The position numbers and the translations under genes are program-made. Of a stretch of DNA of 47,571 nt, positions 1 to 7,401 are shown one piece after another. Origin of the DNA: an uncultured Clostridium sp. (GTDB lineage Bacteria > Bacillota > Clostridia > TANB77 > CAG-508); contig CAMKEH010000003.1 of assembly GCA_946411515.1 (NCBI GenBank), positions 1-47,571 of the forward strand, read 5' to 3'. Below the pieces are notes generated by a model that saw only the letters and a program-made list of their open reading frames with translations, made no database searches and was not told the DNA's origin. Within the stretch, counting starts at the first letter, position 1. Each line of letters starts with the position of its first letter.

Positions 1-53
1 CACATCGGTCTCCAAAACCGCCTGTGAGGGTTCGAGTCCTTCTACCCCTGCCA
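1..53 (+). tRNA. tRNA-Trp (CCA anticodon), 5' part outside window
   Basis: The visible part holds the anticodon arm, the variable region, the T arm with a TTCGAGT loop, the acceptor 3' strand and an encoded CCA end. The anticodon loop CTCCAAA is closed by CGGT/ACCG, giving anticodon CCA for tryptophan. The acceptor 5' strand and D arm lie left of base 1. A hairpin with a T tract follows directly. Confidence 0.9.
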
Positions 54-55
54 AG

Positions 56-90
56 AAGCACTAGAATTTTATTTAGTGCTTTTATTTTTT
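56..90 (+). terminator. Rho-independent terminator after tRNA-Trp
   Basis: AAGCACTA (56-63) pairs with TAGTGCTT (74-81), followed by a T-rich tract. The position just behind the tRNA CCA end fits termination of the tRNA transcript. Confidence 0.75.
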
Positions 91-139
91 TCTCTTAATT
101 AATTTTTTATTCATTATTTTTTATCTTGTTCTATTTAAA

Positions 140-734
140 TTGGAGGTGATTTCATTTAAAAAAATTTTAAATGCTCTAATTATTTTAATTATTTTTCTTA
201 TTATTTTTATAAGTATATTTTTTATTCCTACAATTAAAGATTTTTCTTATTCTAAATCCCTGGATTCTGAAATTATTAATTTTAATCCTGATGGTTTTGT
301 ATGGCCACTTCCTGGATATAATAGAATTAGTTCTTATTTTGGCAAACGTACAAGTCCTACTTCTCGGTGCATCTTCTTCTCATTCAGGAATTGATATCCC
401 AGCTCCTCAAGGCACAAAATTCATTGCAGTAGCAGACGGAGAAATTACTTTTCGTGAATTTCTAGGTGCAGGTGGATATACCATTACACTTTCTTTTGAC
501 AATTTTAAAGTAAGCTATTGTCACTGTGATCCAAATTTCATTGTTAATGTCGGAGATAAAATAAAACAAGGACAAGTAATTGGCTTCGTCGGTCCTAGGT
601 ATGTTTATGGTATATCTGGTAACCAATATCATGATCAAGATGGAAAACCAACGAATGGGGCTACAACTGGTCCTCATTTACATTTAGGAATTCGTATTGA
701 TGGTAAATATGTAAATCCTCTAAATTACTTTTAA
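140..734 (+). CDS. M23-family peptidoglycan endopeptidase, interrupted by a +1 frameshift at a CGG codon
   Basis: A membrane-anchored zinc metallopeptidase that would cut peptide cross-links in peptidoglycan. An N-terminal hydrophobic helix is followed by a WPLPG...SSYFGKR entry and the M23 core: metal motif HSGID, then PHLHLG near the C-terminus. The reading frame changes once. The first frame runs to 394, and the core continues in the next frame from about 365. At 362-368 the codons TCT CGG T must be read as TCT, skip C, GGT to give SPTSGASSSHSGID, which matches the family. The start is unclear: GGAGG (142-146) is present but no ATG follows at proper distance, and the TTG at 140 overlaps that site. 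It is either a decayed gene or one that uses unusual decoding. Confidence 0.72.
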
Positions 735-828
735 ATTTTCTATTATATTATTTATTCTAATTTTCCATTTTGTATAGTAATTTTATTTGTTTTATGGTAT
801 ACTAGTAACTGTAAAAGGAGGGCTTATT

Positions 829-1137
829 ATGACAACAAAAATTTATTCAATTAATGATATAAAAAAATTATTAAATGAAGTTTTACGCCATACTGATGTA
901 GAAAAGGCAATTTTATTTGGTTCATATGCAAAAAATGTTCCAACTAAAACTAGTGATATTGATATTTTAATAGATAGCAATGGAAAAATTAAAGGATTAA
1001 AATTCTTTGCTATAATTGATATGATTAAAGAAAAGTTTAATAAAGATGTAGATATTATAGAAAAATCTGAAATTGATAAAGGATCAAAAATTGAAAAAGA
1101 AATTGCAGAGACTGGAGTTGTTGTATATGAAAAGTAA
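829..1137 (+). CDS. MNT-type nucleotidyltransferase antitoxin
   Basis: A 102-residue minimal nucleotidyltransferase of the DNA polymerase beta superfamily. The signature GSYAKN...TSDIDILI (GSx10DxD) carries the metal-binding aspartates. AAAGGAGGG precedes ATG 829, which decides this start over a longer upstream frame. Its last 11 bases overlap the start of the HEPN gene, the usual coupled antitoxin-toxin layout. In characterised HEPN/MNT pairs the MNT protein adenylylates the tyrosine in the toxin's Rx4HxY motif. Here the toxin is broken while this gene is intact, so it may survive as an orphan antitoxin. Confidence 0.85.
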   Translation: MTTKIYSINDIKKLLNEVLRHTDVEKAILFGSYAKNVPTKTSDIDILIDSNGKIKGLKFFAIIDMIKEKFNKDVDIIEKSEIDKGSKIEKEIAETGVVVYEK

Positions 1138-1463
1138 AGATAATATTATACTTATTAAGATTCTAAAATATATAGATGAACTACACGAATTTATAAATGG
1201 CTATACATATGATTCATTTGCAAAAGATAAAAAAACAATAAATGCTTGTGTATTTAATTTAAGTTAAATTGGAGAATTAGTTGGAAAAGTTAGCAAAGAA
1301 TTAATAAATAAAAATCCACGGAATTGAATGGCGCGGATTAAAATCTCTAAGGAATAGAATCGTTCATGATTATGATGGAGTAAATCTTACCATGATTTGG
1401 GGATTTTTAACGACTGAATTAGATGAATTGCAAAATCAAATAGAAAGTATAATAGAAAAATAA
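1127..1463 (+). pseudogene. HEPN-domain toxin (DUF86 type), nonsense codon plus +1 frameshift
   Basis: The translation starts MKSKDNIILIKILKYIDEL and, after two interruptions, ends with RNRIVHDY (the Rx4HxY RNase motif) and a helical tail ending at TAA 1463. The first break is TAA at 1265-1267, where relatives carry Gln (FNLSQIGEL). The second is a frame change at CCA CGG A (1316-1322): skipping the C gives NPGIEWRGL, which has the expected spacing. The nonsense codon makes a functional toxin unlikely. The 11-base overlap with the antitoxin gene is retained. Confidence 0.75.
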
Positions 1464-1477
1464 ATTAATTATAAAAC

Positions 1478-1523
1478 AAAAAGTTCAGGAAATTTGATAT
1501 TTATTATATCATTTTCCTGAATT
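1478..1523 (-). terminator. Terminator for the efp operon
   Basis: AATTCAGGAAA pairs with TTTCCTGAACTT and there is an inner TGATAT/ATATCA stem. T residues follow on the minus strand. It sits directly behind the zinc-ribbon gene and could also stop the plus-strand HEPN transcript. Confidence 0.7.
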
Positions 1524-1529
1524 TCATTT

Positions 1530-1997
1530 TTACATATCATCATCTTCGTCAGAATCACATCCATGGCATCCATGGCAGCTTCCTTGACACCCAGTATCTG
1601 GTTCATCATCTATGTCCCCTGACCAATCTAATTCAATAATGTTTTTACAATCTGGACATTCAACTTCTTTTTTATTTTCATCCATATCTATTACAAATTC
1701 ACTATTGCAATATGGACATACTATTTCAAAGTCAAATCCATCTTCAACATAGATGTCTTTTTCTATATTATCAATAACTTGTTGCATTTTAGACATCTTT
1801 TCTTCTATTTGTTTTTGTGATTCTTTTAATTTTTGCATTTCTTCGTTTTTATAGTCAACAATATAATCTATTTTGTCTAATACTACATCTACAAATTGTG
1901 CAAATCTTAATTTTATAAAATCTAAATCCTCTTTATTTTTTATTTTCTTCTCAATGTCATCTAAAAAACTTTTATATTCGTTTTTTATATCTTTCAT
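1530..1997 (-). CDS. CD1247-type zinc-ribbon protein with Cys/His-rich tail
   Basis: A 155-residue protein. The N-terminal half is charged and helical, probably coiled coil. A zinc ribbon follows with two CPxC knuckles (CPYC...CPDC), and then an acidic stretch. The last 20 residues form a Cys/His-rich tail (GCQGSCHGCHGC) ending in acidic residues. The start is the ATG at 1997 because AAAGGTG lies nine bases upstream; a longer frame would run into efp. It lies 17 bases behind efp, a neighbourhood I associate with clostridial proteins of this type. The function is unknown. The metal ligands suggest a zinc- or copper-binding protein. Confidence 0.7.
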   Translation of the reverse strand: MKDIKNEYKSFLDDIEKKIKNKEDLDFIKLRFAQFVDVVLDKIDYIVDYKNEEMQKLKESQKQIEEKMSKMQQVIDNIEKDIYVEDGFDFEIVCPYCNSEFVIDMDENKKEVECPDCKNIIELDWSGDIDDEPDTGCQGSCHGCHGCDSDEDDDM

Positions 1998-2014
1998 GTA
2001 TTTATTCACCTTTC

Positions 2015-2581
2015 TTAAACTCTTTCCATATATTCGCAAGTTCTTGTATCTATTTTTAAAATATCCCCGATATTTACAAATAATGGAACTTGTATTTCCA
2101 AACCTGTTTCTAGTTTTGCTGGTTTTCCTGAAGTTGTTGTTGTATTTCCACTAAATCCTGGTTCAGTATATGTAACTTCTAATTCGACAAATGTTGGTGG
2201 TTCAACTGCAAAAGTATTTCCTTTATATGAAAGAATTGTAACTTCCATATTTTCTTTTAAATATTTTAAACAATCTCCTAATTGATCTTCATTTAATGGT
2301 ATTTGATCATATGTTTCATTATCCATGAAATAATATAATCCTCCATCATTATATAAATATTGCATTGTTTTCTTTTCAATTTCTGCTGCTGGGAATTTAT
2401 CTGATGGATTAAATGTTTTTTCTAAAGTTGCTCCTGTTATAACATTTTTTAATTTTGTTCTTACAAAAGCTGACCCCTTTCCTGGTTTTACGTGTTGGAA
2501 TTCTACTATTCTATAAACATTACCTTCCATTTCAAATGTTGTTCCATTTCTAAAATCTCCTGCTGAGTATACTGATGCCAT
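2015..2581 (-). CDS. efp: Translation elongation factor P
   Basis: A 188-residue EF-P that relieves ribosome stalling at polyproline. The KOW-like domain I carries the loop [11 protein letters not shown] with the tip lysine at about residue 35, the position that is modified or active in B. subtilis-type EF-P. Domains II and III follow, with a normal C-terminal signature ([17 protein letters not shown]). AAGGAG eight bases upstream fixes ATG 2581. It lies downstream of an M24 peptidase gene, a common Firmicutes arrangement. Confidence 0.96.
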   Translation of the reverse strand: MASVYSAGDFRNGTTFEMEGNVYRIVEFQHVKPGKGSAFVRTKLKNVITGATLEKTFNPSDKFPAAEIEKKTMQYLYNDGGLYYFMDNETYDQIPLNEDQLGDCLKYLKENMEVTILSYKGNTFAVEPPTFVELEVTYTEPGFSGNTTTTSGKPAKLETGLEIQVPLFVNIGDILKIDTRTCEYMERV

Positions 2582-2680
2582 AATAATTTCTCCTTTCAAA
2601 TTTCATTTTTTATATCTCTTTTTTAAAACTGGTTATTATTTTATCACAAATCTCAAGAAAAATCAAGGCTTCACAAACTT

Positions 2681-3739
2681 TTATATTATAATATAATTTT
2701 TCTCAGATTTTGTTAAACTTATACAACCAAATTTTGTAACTTGGACTGTATCTTCAATTCTTACTCCAAATTTTCCTGGAATATAAATTCCTGGTTCATC
2801 TGTTACTACCATATTTTCTTTTAATAAAGAATCTGATTTATTACTAACATATGGTGCTTCGTGAATGTCTAATCCTACTCCATGGCCTAAACTATGAATT
2901 AAGTCGTATCCATTTAATTTAAAGTCATTTTCTACCATTTTAGATAACAATCTAGTGCTTATTCCATCTTTTATTTGTTCTATTGTTTGTAATTGATTTT
3001 TTAATACTAAATCATATACTGGTTTTATATATTCTGGTACACTTCCCACAAAAATTGTTCTAGTCATGTCTGAACAATATCCGTTTACCTTACATCCCAT
3101 ATCTATTGTTATAATATCATTTTGAAGTATTTTTCTGTCTGTTGGTACTGCATGAGGTTTTGAACTATTTTCTCCAGATGCAACTATAGTATCAAATGCT
3201 AATCCGTCAGTTCTTTGCTTATAATATTCTTCTATTTCATCTGCTATTTGTTTTTCAGTCATTCCTGGTTTTATATACATAAGTAAATATTTAAAACAAT
3301 TATCTGTTATTTCACAAGCTTTTTCTAAATTGCTTATTTCTTCTTTGTCTTTTATCATTCTTTGTTTTTCTATTATATGTTCTGTTTCAACTAAATTATT
3401 AATCTTATATTTTCTTATATATTCTTTATATTTTGCATATGTTACATAGTTTTCTTCAAATCCTACATTTTCACAAAACATAAAAAAGTTTTCGTAATCT
3501 TCTGGAGATACATCTGATATATTATAAACTATAATTTCATCATATAAAGTTAAAATACTATGAACATGTTCAATATATCTTCCATCTGTAATATAAATAT
3601 TTTCTTTTCGAGTAAGTAACAAAACTCCCTCAGCATCTATGTTCGTTAAATATTTTATATTAGTTGGATTTGATATTATTAACCCTTGTAAGTCTAAACT
3701 TGACATTGTATTTCTAAGCCACTGCAATTTAGAATTCAT
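2681..3739 (-). CDS. M24-family Xaa-Pro aminopeptidase
   Basis: A 352-residue proline-specific aminopeptidase with an N-terminal creatinase-like domain and a C-terminal pita-bread domain. The five metal ligands are visible: two Asp in TIDMGCKVNGYCSDMTRT, His in HSLGHGVG, and Glu in DEPGIY and in RIEDTV. It cleaves N-terminal residues ahead of proline in cytosolic peptides. The ATG at 3739 is preferred over 3748 because AGGAAGG then sits nine bases upstream. It follows the prepilin peptidase gene and precedes efp on the same strand. Confidence 0.92.
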   Translation of the reverse strand: MNSKLQWLRNTMSSLDLQGLIISNPTNIKYLTNIDAEGVLLLTRKENIYITDGRYIEHVHSILTLYDEIIVYNISDVSPEDYENFFMFCENVGFEENYVTYAKYKEYIRKYKINNLVETEHIIEKQRMIKDKEEISNLEKACEITDNCFKYLLMYIKPGMTEKQIADEIEEYYKQRTDGLAFDTIVASGENSSKPHAVPTDRKILQNDIITIDMGCKVNGYCSDMTRTIFVGSVPEYIKPVYDLVLKNQLQTIEQIKDGISTRLLSKMVENDFKLNGYDLIHSLGHGVGLDIHEAPYVSNKSDSLLKENMVVTDEPGIYIPGKFGVRIEDTVQVTKFGCISLTKSEKNYIII

Positions 3740-3766
3740 ATTTATCATCCTTCCTTGGAATATAAA

Positions 3767-4519
3767 TTAACCTTTATACATTCCTAATGTAAATACTTTC
3801 ATTAAAATTAATTTCATAGTTTCAAATGGTACATACATACTTATAAATGTAGCTATTACTATAAAGGGTCCAAAAGGTATGTATTCATCTGTTTTCTTTA
3901 TTTTTGTTATAAGTAATCCTATACTAAGTACTGCTCCTATTAAGAAAGAAACTAATGTAATTATTATTATATTTTGTAAGCCAAAAAATAATCCTAAAGC
4001 TCCCATTAATTTAACATCTCCAAAGCCCATAGCTTCTTTTCCGTATACTAATCCACCTACTAAAGTTATAATCAAGAATATTCCTGCTCCTGCAAACATT
4101 CCAAGTAACATATTAATACTAATTGCTATATCTGATAGACCATAAATAAATGTAAATATAATTCCTATTTCAAATATAGCTAAATTTAATCTATTAGGGA
4201 TTATTTGTAACCTATAATCTATCACAAATGCTGATAATATTAGTGGTGTTAAAATAGCATATTTTATTAAATCCAAGTTTCCAATTATAGTATCATGTAT
4301 TCCGAACTTATAAACAAGTCCCACATAAATAACTGTTGTAATTAACATTAATATGTAATGTGGTTTAAAATTCATCTTCATTTCTGTGAAGAATTCTTTT
4401 GAAATTACTTTTTTATTTTCTGGTAATCTTTCATTTAACCATCCTATTAATTGCCCTACTATTAATCCTAATATTGCTGCAGCTACATAGTACACAATAA
4501 ACACATCATTAATATACAT
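3767..4519 (-). CDS. Prepilin peptidase (A24 family), no Cys methylase domain
   Basis: A 250-residue polytopic membrane aspartyl protease. The two catalytic aspartates lie in VIDYRLQIIPN and GFGDVKLMG (the GxGD motif). About seven membrane segments are seen. The N-terminal GQLIGWLNERLP part resembles the DiS_P_DiS region but is short and lacks the paired CxxC zinc motif, so methylation by this domain is doubtful. The window holds no pilus assembly ATPase. However, two prepilin-like surface proteins (13448-14542 and 31578-33581) have GITLIAL cleavage sites and are plausible substrates. AAGGAG precedes the ATG. The gene begins three bases behind yqeG. Confidence 0.88.
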   Translation of the reverse strand: MYINDVFIVYYVAAAILGLIVGQLIGWLNERLPENKKVISKEFFTEMKMNFKPHYILMLITTVIYVGLVYKFGIHDTIIGNLDLIKYAILTPLILSAFVIDYRLQIIPNRLNLAIFEIGIIFTFIYGLSDIAISINMLLGMFAGAGIFLIITLVGGLVYGKEAMGFGDVKLMGALGLFFGLQNIIIITLVSFLIGAVLSIGLLITKIKKTDEYIPFGPFIVIATFISMYVPFETMKLILMKVFTLGMYKG

Positions 4520-4522
4520 TTT

Positions 4523-5026
4523 TTATTTCTCCTTTGTTTGTTTTTTTAGATATATATTTTTAATTATATTTTCTATAGGTCTTTTCCATGCAGTATACCA
4601 ATAATCTTTTGGTGTTACTGGATCTACTAATATTGTATACATCTTACACTTATTTCCACCTATTATATCTGTAAATATTTGGTCTCCTACAACTCCTATA
4701 TTTTTACTTTCTTCTTTTAGTTCTTTTTGAACTCTTAAAAATCCTGATTTAAATGGTTTTTTTGCAAATAACTCATATGGTATTTCCAATTCATTTGCAA
4801 CTTTTTCTACTTTTTCTTTATGATTTGTATTTGATAATATATATAATTTTATTCCTTTTTCTTTTAAACTTTTAGCCCAATTTTTCGTTGTATCTGACAT
4901 GTTTTTATAATAATCTATTAAAGTGTTATCTACATCTAATATTAAAGCTTTTATTTCATTTTCTTTTAAAAATTCTATTGTTATTTTATCTACACTTTTA
5001 AAGTAAGCTTTTGGATAAATAAGCAT
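4523..5026 (-). CDS. YqeG-family HAD phosphatase
   Basis: A 167-residue HAD-superfamily IIIA phosphatase. Motif I is DVDNTLIDY with the nucleophile Asp, motif II is the YILSNT serine, and motif III is a lysine plus GDQIFTDI with acidic residues. The start at 5026 is chosen because GGAGG lies five bases upstream; the in-frame ATG at 5038 overlaps that site. The gene leads an operon with prepilin peptidase, an M24 peptidase and efp. Members of the family act on small phosphorylated metabolites, but the substrate here is unknown. Confidence 0.88.
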   Translation of the reverse strand: MLIYPKAYFKSVDKITIEFLKENEIKALILDVDNTLIDYYKNMSDTTKNWAKSLKEKGIKLYILSNTNHKEKVEKVANELEIPYELFAKKPFKSGFLRVQKELKEESKNIGVVGDQIFTDIIGGNKCKMYTILVDPVTPKDYWYTAWKRPIENIIKNIYLKKQTKEK

Positions 5027-5111
5027 ATTTTCCTCCATGATATAAAATATATAATAATATTATCAATTTGAGGTTCTTTTGTCAAGGAAATTTTAAGTTT
5101 CGATTATTTAA

Positions 5112-5139
5112 AAGAGCAAGATTTTTTGTTCTTGCTCTT
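5112..5139 (-). terminator. Hairpin terminator after sleB
   Basis: A perfect ten-base stem AAGAGCAAGA/TCTTGCTCTT with an eight-base loop lies just behind the sleB stop. Only a weak T-rich tail follows on the minus strand. Confidence 0.7.
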
Positions 5140-5148
5140 CATTTCTTA

Positions 5149-5841
5149 TTATTTACAAAATCTATGCTTACCTATTGTTACTGTTACTGGTCTTGACCAT
5201 ATCCATTTATTTGTTGCAGTATTAGGATTAAAATAATATATTGCTCCATAAGATGGATCCCAACCATTTAAAGCATCTTGTGCTGCTTTTTTTGCAGTTG
5301 AATTTTGTACTAAATTTATTTGTCCATCTGATACAACATCAAATGCTCCATTTTGATATATAACTCCTGCTATAGTGTTTGGAAAAGAACTACTTTTTAC
5401 TCTGTTTAAAACAACTGCTCCAACTGCCACTTGACCAGTATATGGTTCTCCTCTTGCTTCTCCATAAATTAATCTTGATAACAAATTCAAATTACTATCA
5501 TTACTAGCGCTACTAGAACTAGAAGAACCACTTGAACTGTTTATTCCCATTGCACTTAAAGTCTTTTGTCCTGCAATTCCGTCTGCTGTTAATCCATTTT
5601 TTCTTTGGAAATATTTAACCGCTTCTACAGTTTTACTTCCATAAATTCCATCAACACTTCCATTATAATATCCCCAATTTTTTAATTTTGTTTGTATTTG
5701 TTTTACTTCATCTCCTCTAGAGCCATATTTAGACAAAGCTTCTACACTTCTATTTTTAAGCAAATTAATTCCTAAAGCAATTAAAATACCAATAAATATT
5801 AGCGATATAATTATAATTATTTTCTTTTTATTTTTAAACAT
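5149..5841 (-). CDS. sleB: SleB-like cell wall hydrolase
   Basis: A 230-residue exported lytic enzyme. An N-terminal basic/hydrophobic helix (residues 6-29) is followed by a peptidoglycan-binding domain with the GSRGDEVKQIQ...DGIYGSKT pattern (about 38-98). A Ser-rich linker leads to a Hydrolase_2 catalytic domain with the YGEARGEP motif and its glutamate. In Bacillus SleB degrades spore cortex during germination, so this hints at a spore former, although the family also has vegetative members. AAGGTGA precedes the ATG. It stands alone between a terminator and holA. Confidence 0.88.
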   Translation of the reverse strand: MFKNKKKIIIIISLIFIGILIALGINLLKNRSVEALSKYGSRGDEVKQIQTKLKNWGYYNGSVDGIYGSKTVEAVKYFQRKNGLTADGIAGQKTLSAMGINSSSGSSSSSSASNDSNLNLLSRLIYGEARGEPYTGQVAVGAVVLNRVKSSSFPNTIAGVIYQNGAFDVVSDGQINLVQNSTAKKAAQDALNGWDPSYGAIYYFNPNTATNKWIWSRPVTVTIGKHRFCK

Positions 5842-5919
5842 AAAATCACCTTAAATGATAAAATTTTCTTAAAATTATTTTTATCATTTGGGTGATTAAT
5901 TATACATTTTTTAATTTTT

Positions 5920-6945
5920 TTATGAACAATAATAGCAAAGAAGACTTTCTAATCCTACTTCTAAATCTATTAAACCATTCTTATAGTTATAATCTAAATC
6001 TCTTAGTGCTTGTAGAATTTCTTTTAATTCTTTTTCTTTAAAATATTTTGCTTGGGTTTTATATTTATTTACTAAAAATGTTTGGTTTGGTTTTAAATCT
6101 AAACTATTTATTACATCTTTACTATATTTTATAGCAAGCTTTGTAAAATATATTTTCTTAAAATGATTATATAAAGTAATTAATATTTTTTGAATAGGTT
6201 CTTTTGCATATATAAGATTTTTTAATACTTCTAAAGCTTTTGTTATATCTTTTTTTCCTAAATTATCTGTAAGTTCAAATATTACACTTTCCATCTTTTT
6301 AATTGTCAATTTATCAATATCTTCTTTTCGAATTTTCCCATTTTCACCAGCATATTCAATTAATTTTCTTATTTCATTTATTAAATCTTGCATATTAGTT
6401 CCACAACACTCTATAAAATATTGCATTGTGGAATTATCTATTTGAACTTTATAGCTATTACATATTGTTTTTAATCTTTTTTCAATTTGTATTGGTTTTT
6501 GATAATCAAATTTACACACTACCCCTAATTCATCAATTGTCTTATATAATTCTTGTTTTTGATCACATTCTTCTTCAACAAATACTAATACTATGCTTTC
6601 ATTTATTATATTTATATTTTCTTTTATATAATTGTTTAATTTTTCTCTAATTTTAGAAAGCTCTGCACTTTTTTTCTTTCCTTCTTTTTTTAATAATCCA
6701 GTATTTCTAGCAATTATTAATTTTTTTTCATAACCAAATGCAGGAGTTTCTAAGTCTGATATTATTTCACTAAAATTTGTTTCATCAATTGAAATAAAAT
6801 TGATACCTTTAACTAACTCTCCAAATAATGATTTTATTTTTCTTAATGAGTTTTCTAATAGAAATAATTCTTCTCCATATAAAAGATATAAACTATTTAA
6901 TTTATTATTTTTTAATTCCTGTTCTAGTTTTTCAATTGTCAGCAT
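5920..6945 (-). CDS. holA: DNA polymerase III delta subunit
   Basis: A 341-residue clamp-loader delta subunit with the family pattern NSLYLLYGEELFLLENSLRK at the N-terminus, a RecA-like fold without a working Walker A, and a C-terminal collar domain ending in LIDLEVGLESLL. It opens the beta clamp in the gamma complex. The ATG at 6945 is used: the TTG at 6957 is part of the ribosome binding site (TTGGAG). Confidence 0.92.
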   Translation of the reverse strand: MLTIEKLEQELKNNKLNSLYLLYGEELFLLENSLRKIKSLFGELVKGINFISIDETNFSEIISDLETPAFGYEKKLIIARNTGLLKKEGKKKSAELSKIREKLNNYIKENINIINESIVLVFVEEECDQKQELYKTIDELGVVCKFDYQKPIQIEKRLKTICNSYKVQIDNSTMQYFIECCGTNMQDLINEIRKLIEYAGENGKIRKEDIDKLTIKKMESVIFELTDNLGKKDITKALEVLKNLIYAKEPIQKILITLYNHFKKIYFTKLAIKYSKDVINSLDLKPNQTFLVNKYKTQAKYFKEKELKEILQALRDLDYNYKNGLIDLEVGLESLLCYYCS

Positions 6946-7009
6946 TATTTTCTCCAAATCTTTATTTTTATTTATAATATCATTACATTATACTTTTTTC
7001 AAGAGATTT

Positions 7010-7043
7010 TATAAAGGAAGGTTGCAGTAGAGATACAACCTTC
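7010..7043 (-). terminator. Terminator after the small membrane-protein gene
   Basis: GAAGGTTG (7017-7024) pairs with CAACCTTC (7036-7043), followed on the minus strand by a T/A-rich tail. It begins six bases after the stop of the 56-residue gene, which supports that this short frame is a real transcribed gene. Confidence 0.65.
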
Positions 7044-7048
7044 TTTAT

Positions 7049-7219
7049 TTATCCGATGGCCATGGCATTAAAGATTAGCTGAACAATTGCCCATATACAA
7101 GCACAGCCGATTCCGCCTAATACAGGGTAATTATCACATTGATCTTTAGCATACCATATTGAAACAACTATACCTAAAATCGCAAATAGGACATTTACTG
7201 CTATTCCTAAAGCTGTCAT
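7049..7219 (-). CDS. Small two-helix membrane protein (56 aa)
   Basis: The frame reads MTALGIAVNVLFAILGIVV... and has two hydrophobic segments around a short polar stretch with Cys residues (KDQCDN, IGCACIW). AAAGGAG lies eight bases ahead of the ATG and a terminator follows the stop, so this is a self-contained unit. A 16-base palindrome (7234-7249) lies just upstream of the ribosome binding site. I do not recognise a family. The composition could suit a small regulatory membrane peptide or a holin-like or toxin peptide, without proof. Confidence 0.65.
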   Translation of the reverse strand: MTALGIAVNVLFAILGIVVSIWYAKDQCDNYPVLGGIGCACIWAIVQLIFNAMAIG

Positions 7220-7362
7220 TATAATTACTCCTTTGCAAAATTATTTGCATTGCCTCCTATTAAGCTAGTAAGTAATGCATAGATGTCAATTAAAACTAGC
7301 CTCTACTACTAGAAATAATATTTTCACATATAAATTATATCGTATTTTATGTAAAATGTCAA

Positions 7363-7393
7363 AAATGATTGGCTTTACCTAATCCAATCATTT
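7363..7393 (-). terminator. Terminator after the debranching-enzyme gene
   Basis: AAATGATTGG pairs with CCAATCATTT, flanked by runs of T and A so that it could work in both directions. It lies directly behind the stop at 7402. Confidence 0.75.
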
Positions 7394-7401
7394 TTTATTA
7401 T

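Noticed and set aside
1265-1267. TAA in HEPN where Gln is expected, suggesting stop reassignment
   Set aside because: TAA ends most genes in the window; a single case in a damaged toxin gene is better explained by mutation.
7146-7250. 35-codon frame overlapping the small membrane-protein gene, starting two bases after AGGAGG
   Set aside because: Spacing to the ATG is too short for initiation, and the frame overlaps a better-supported gene.
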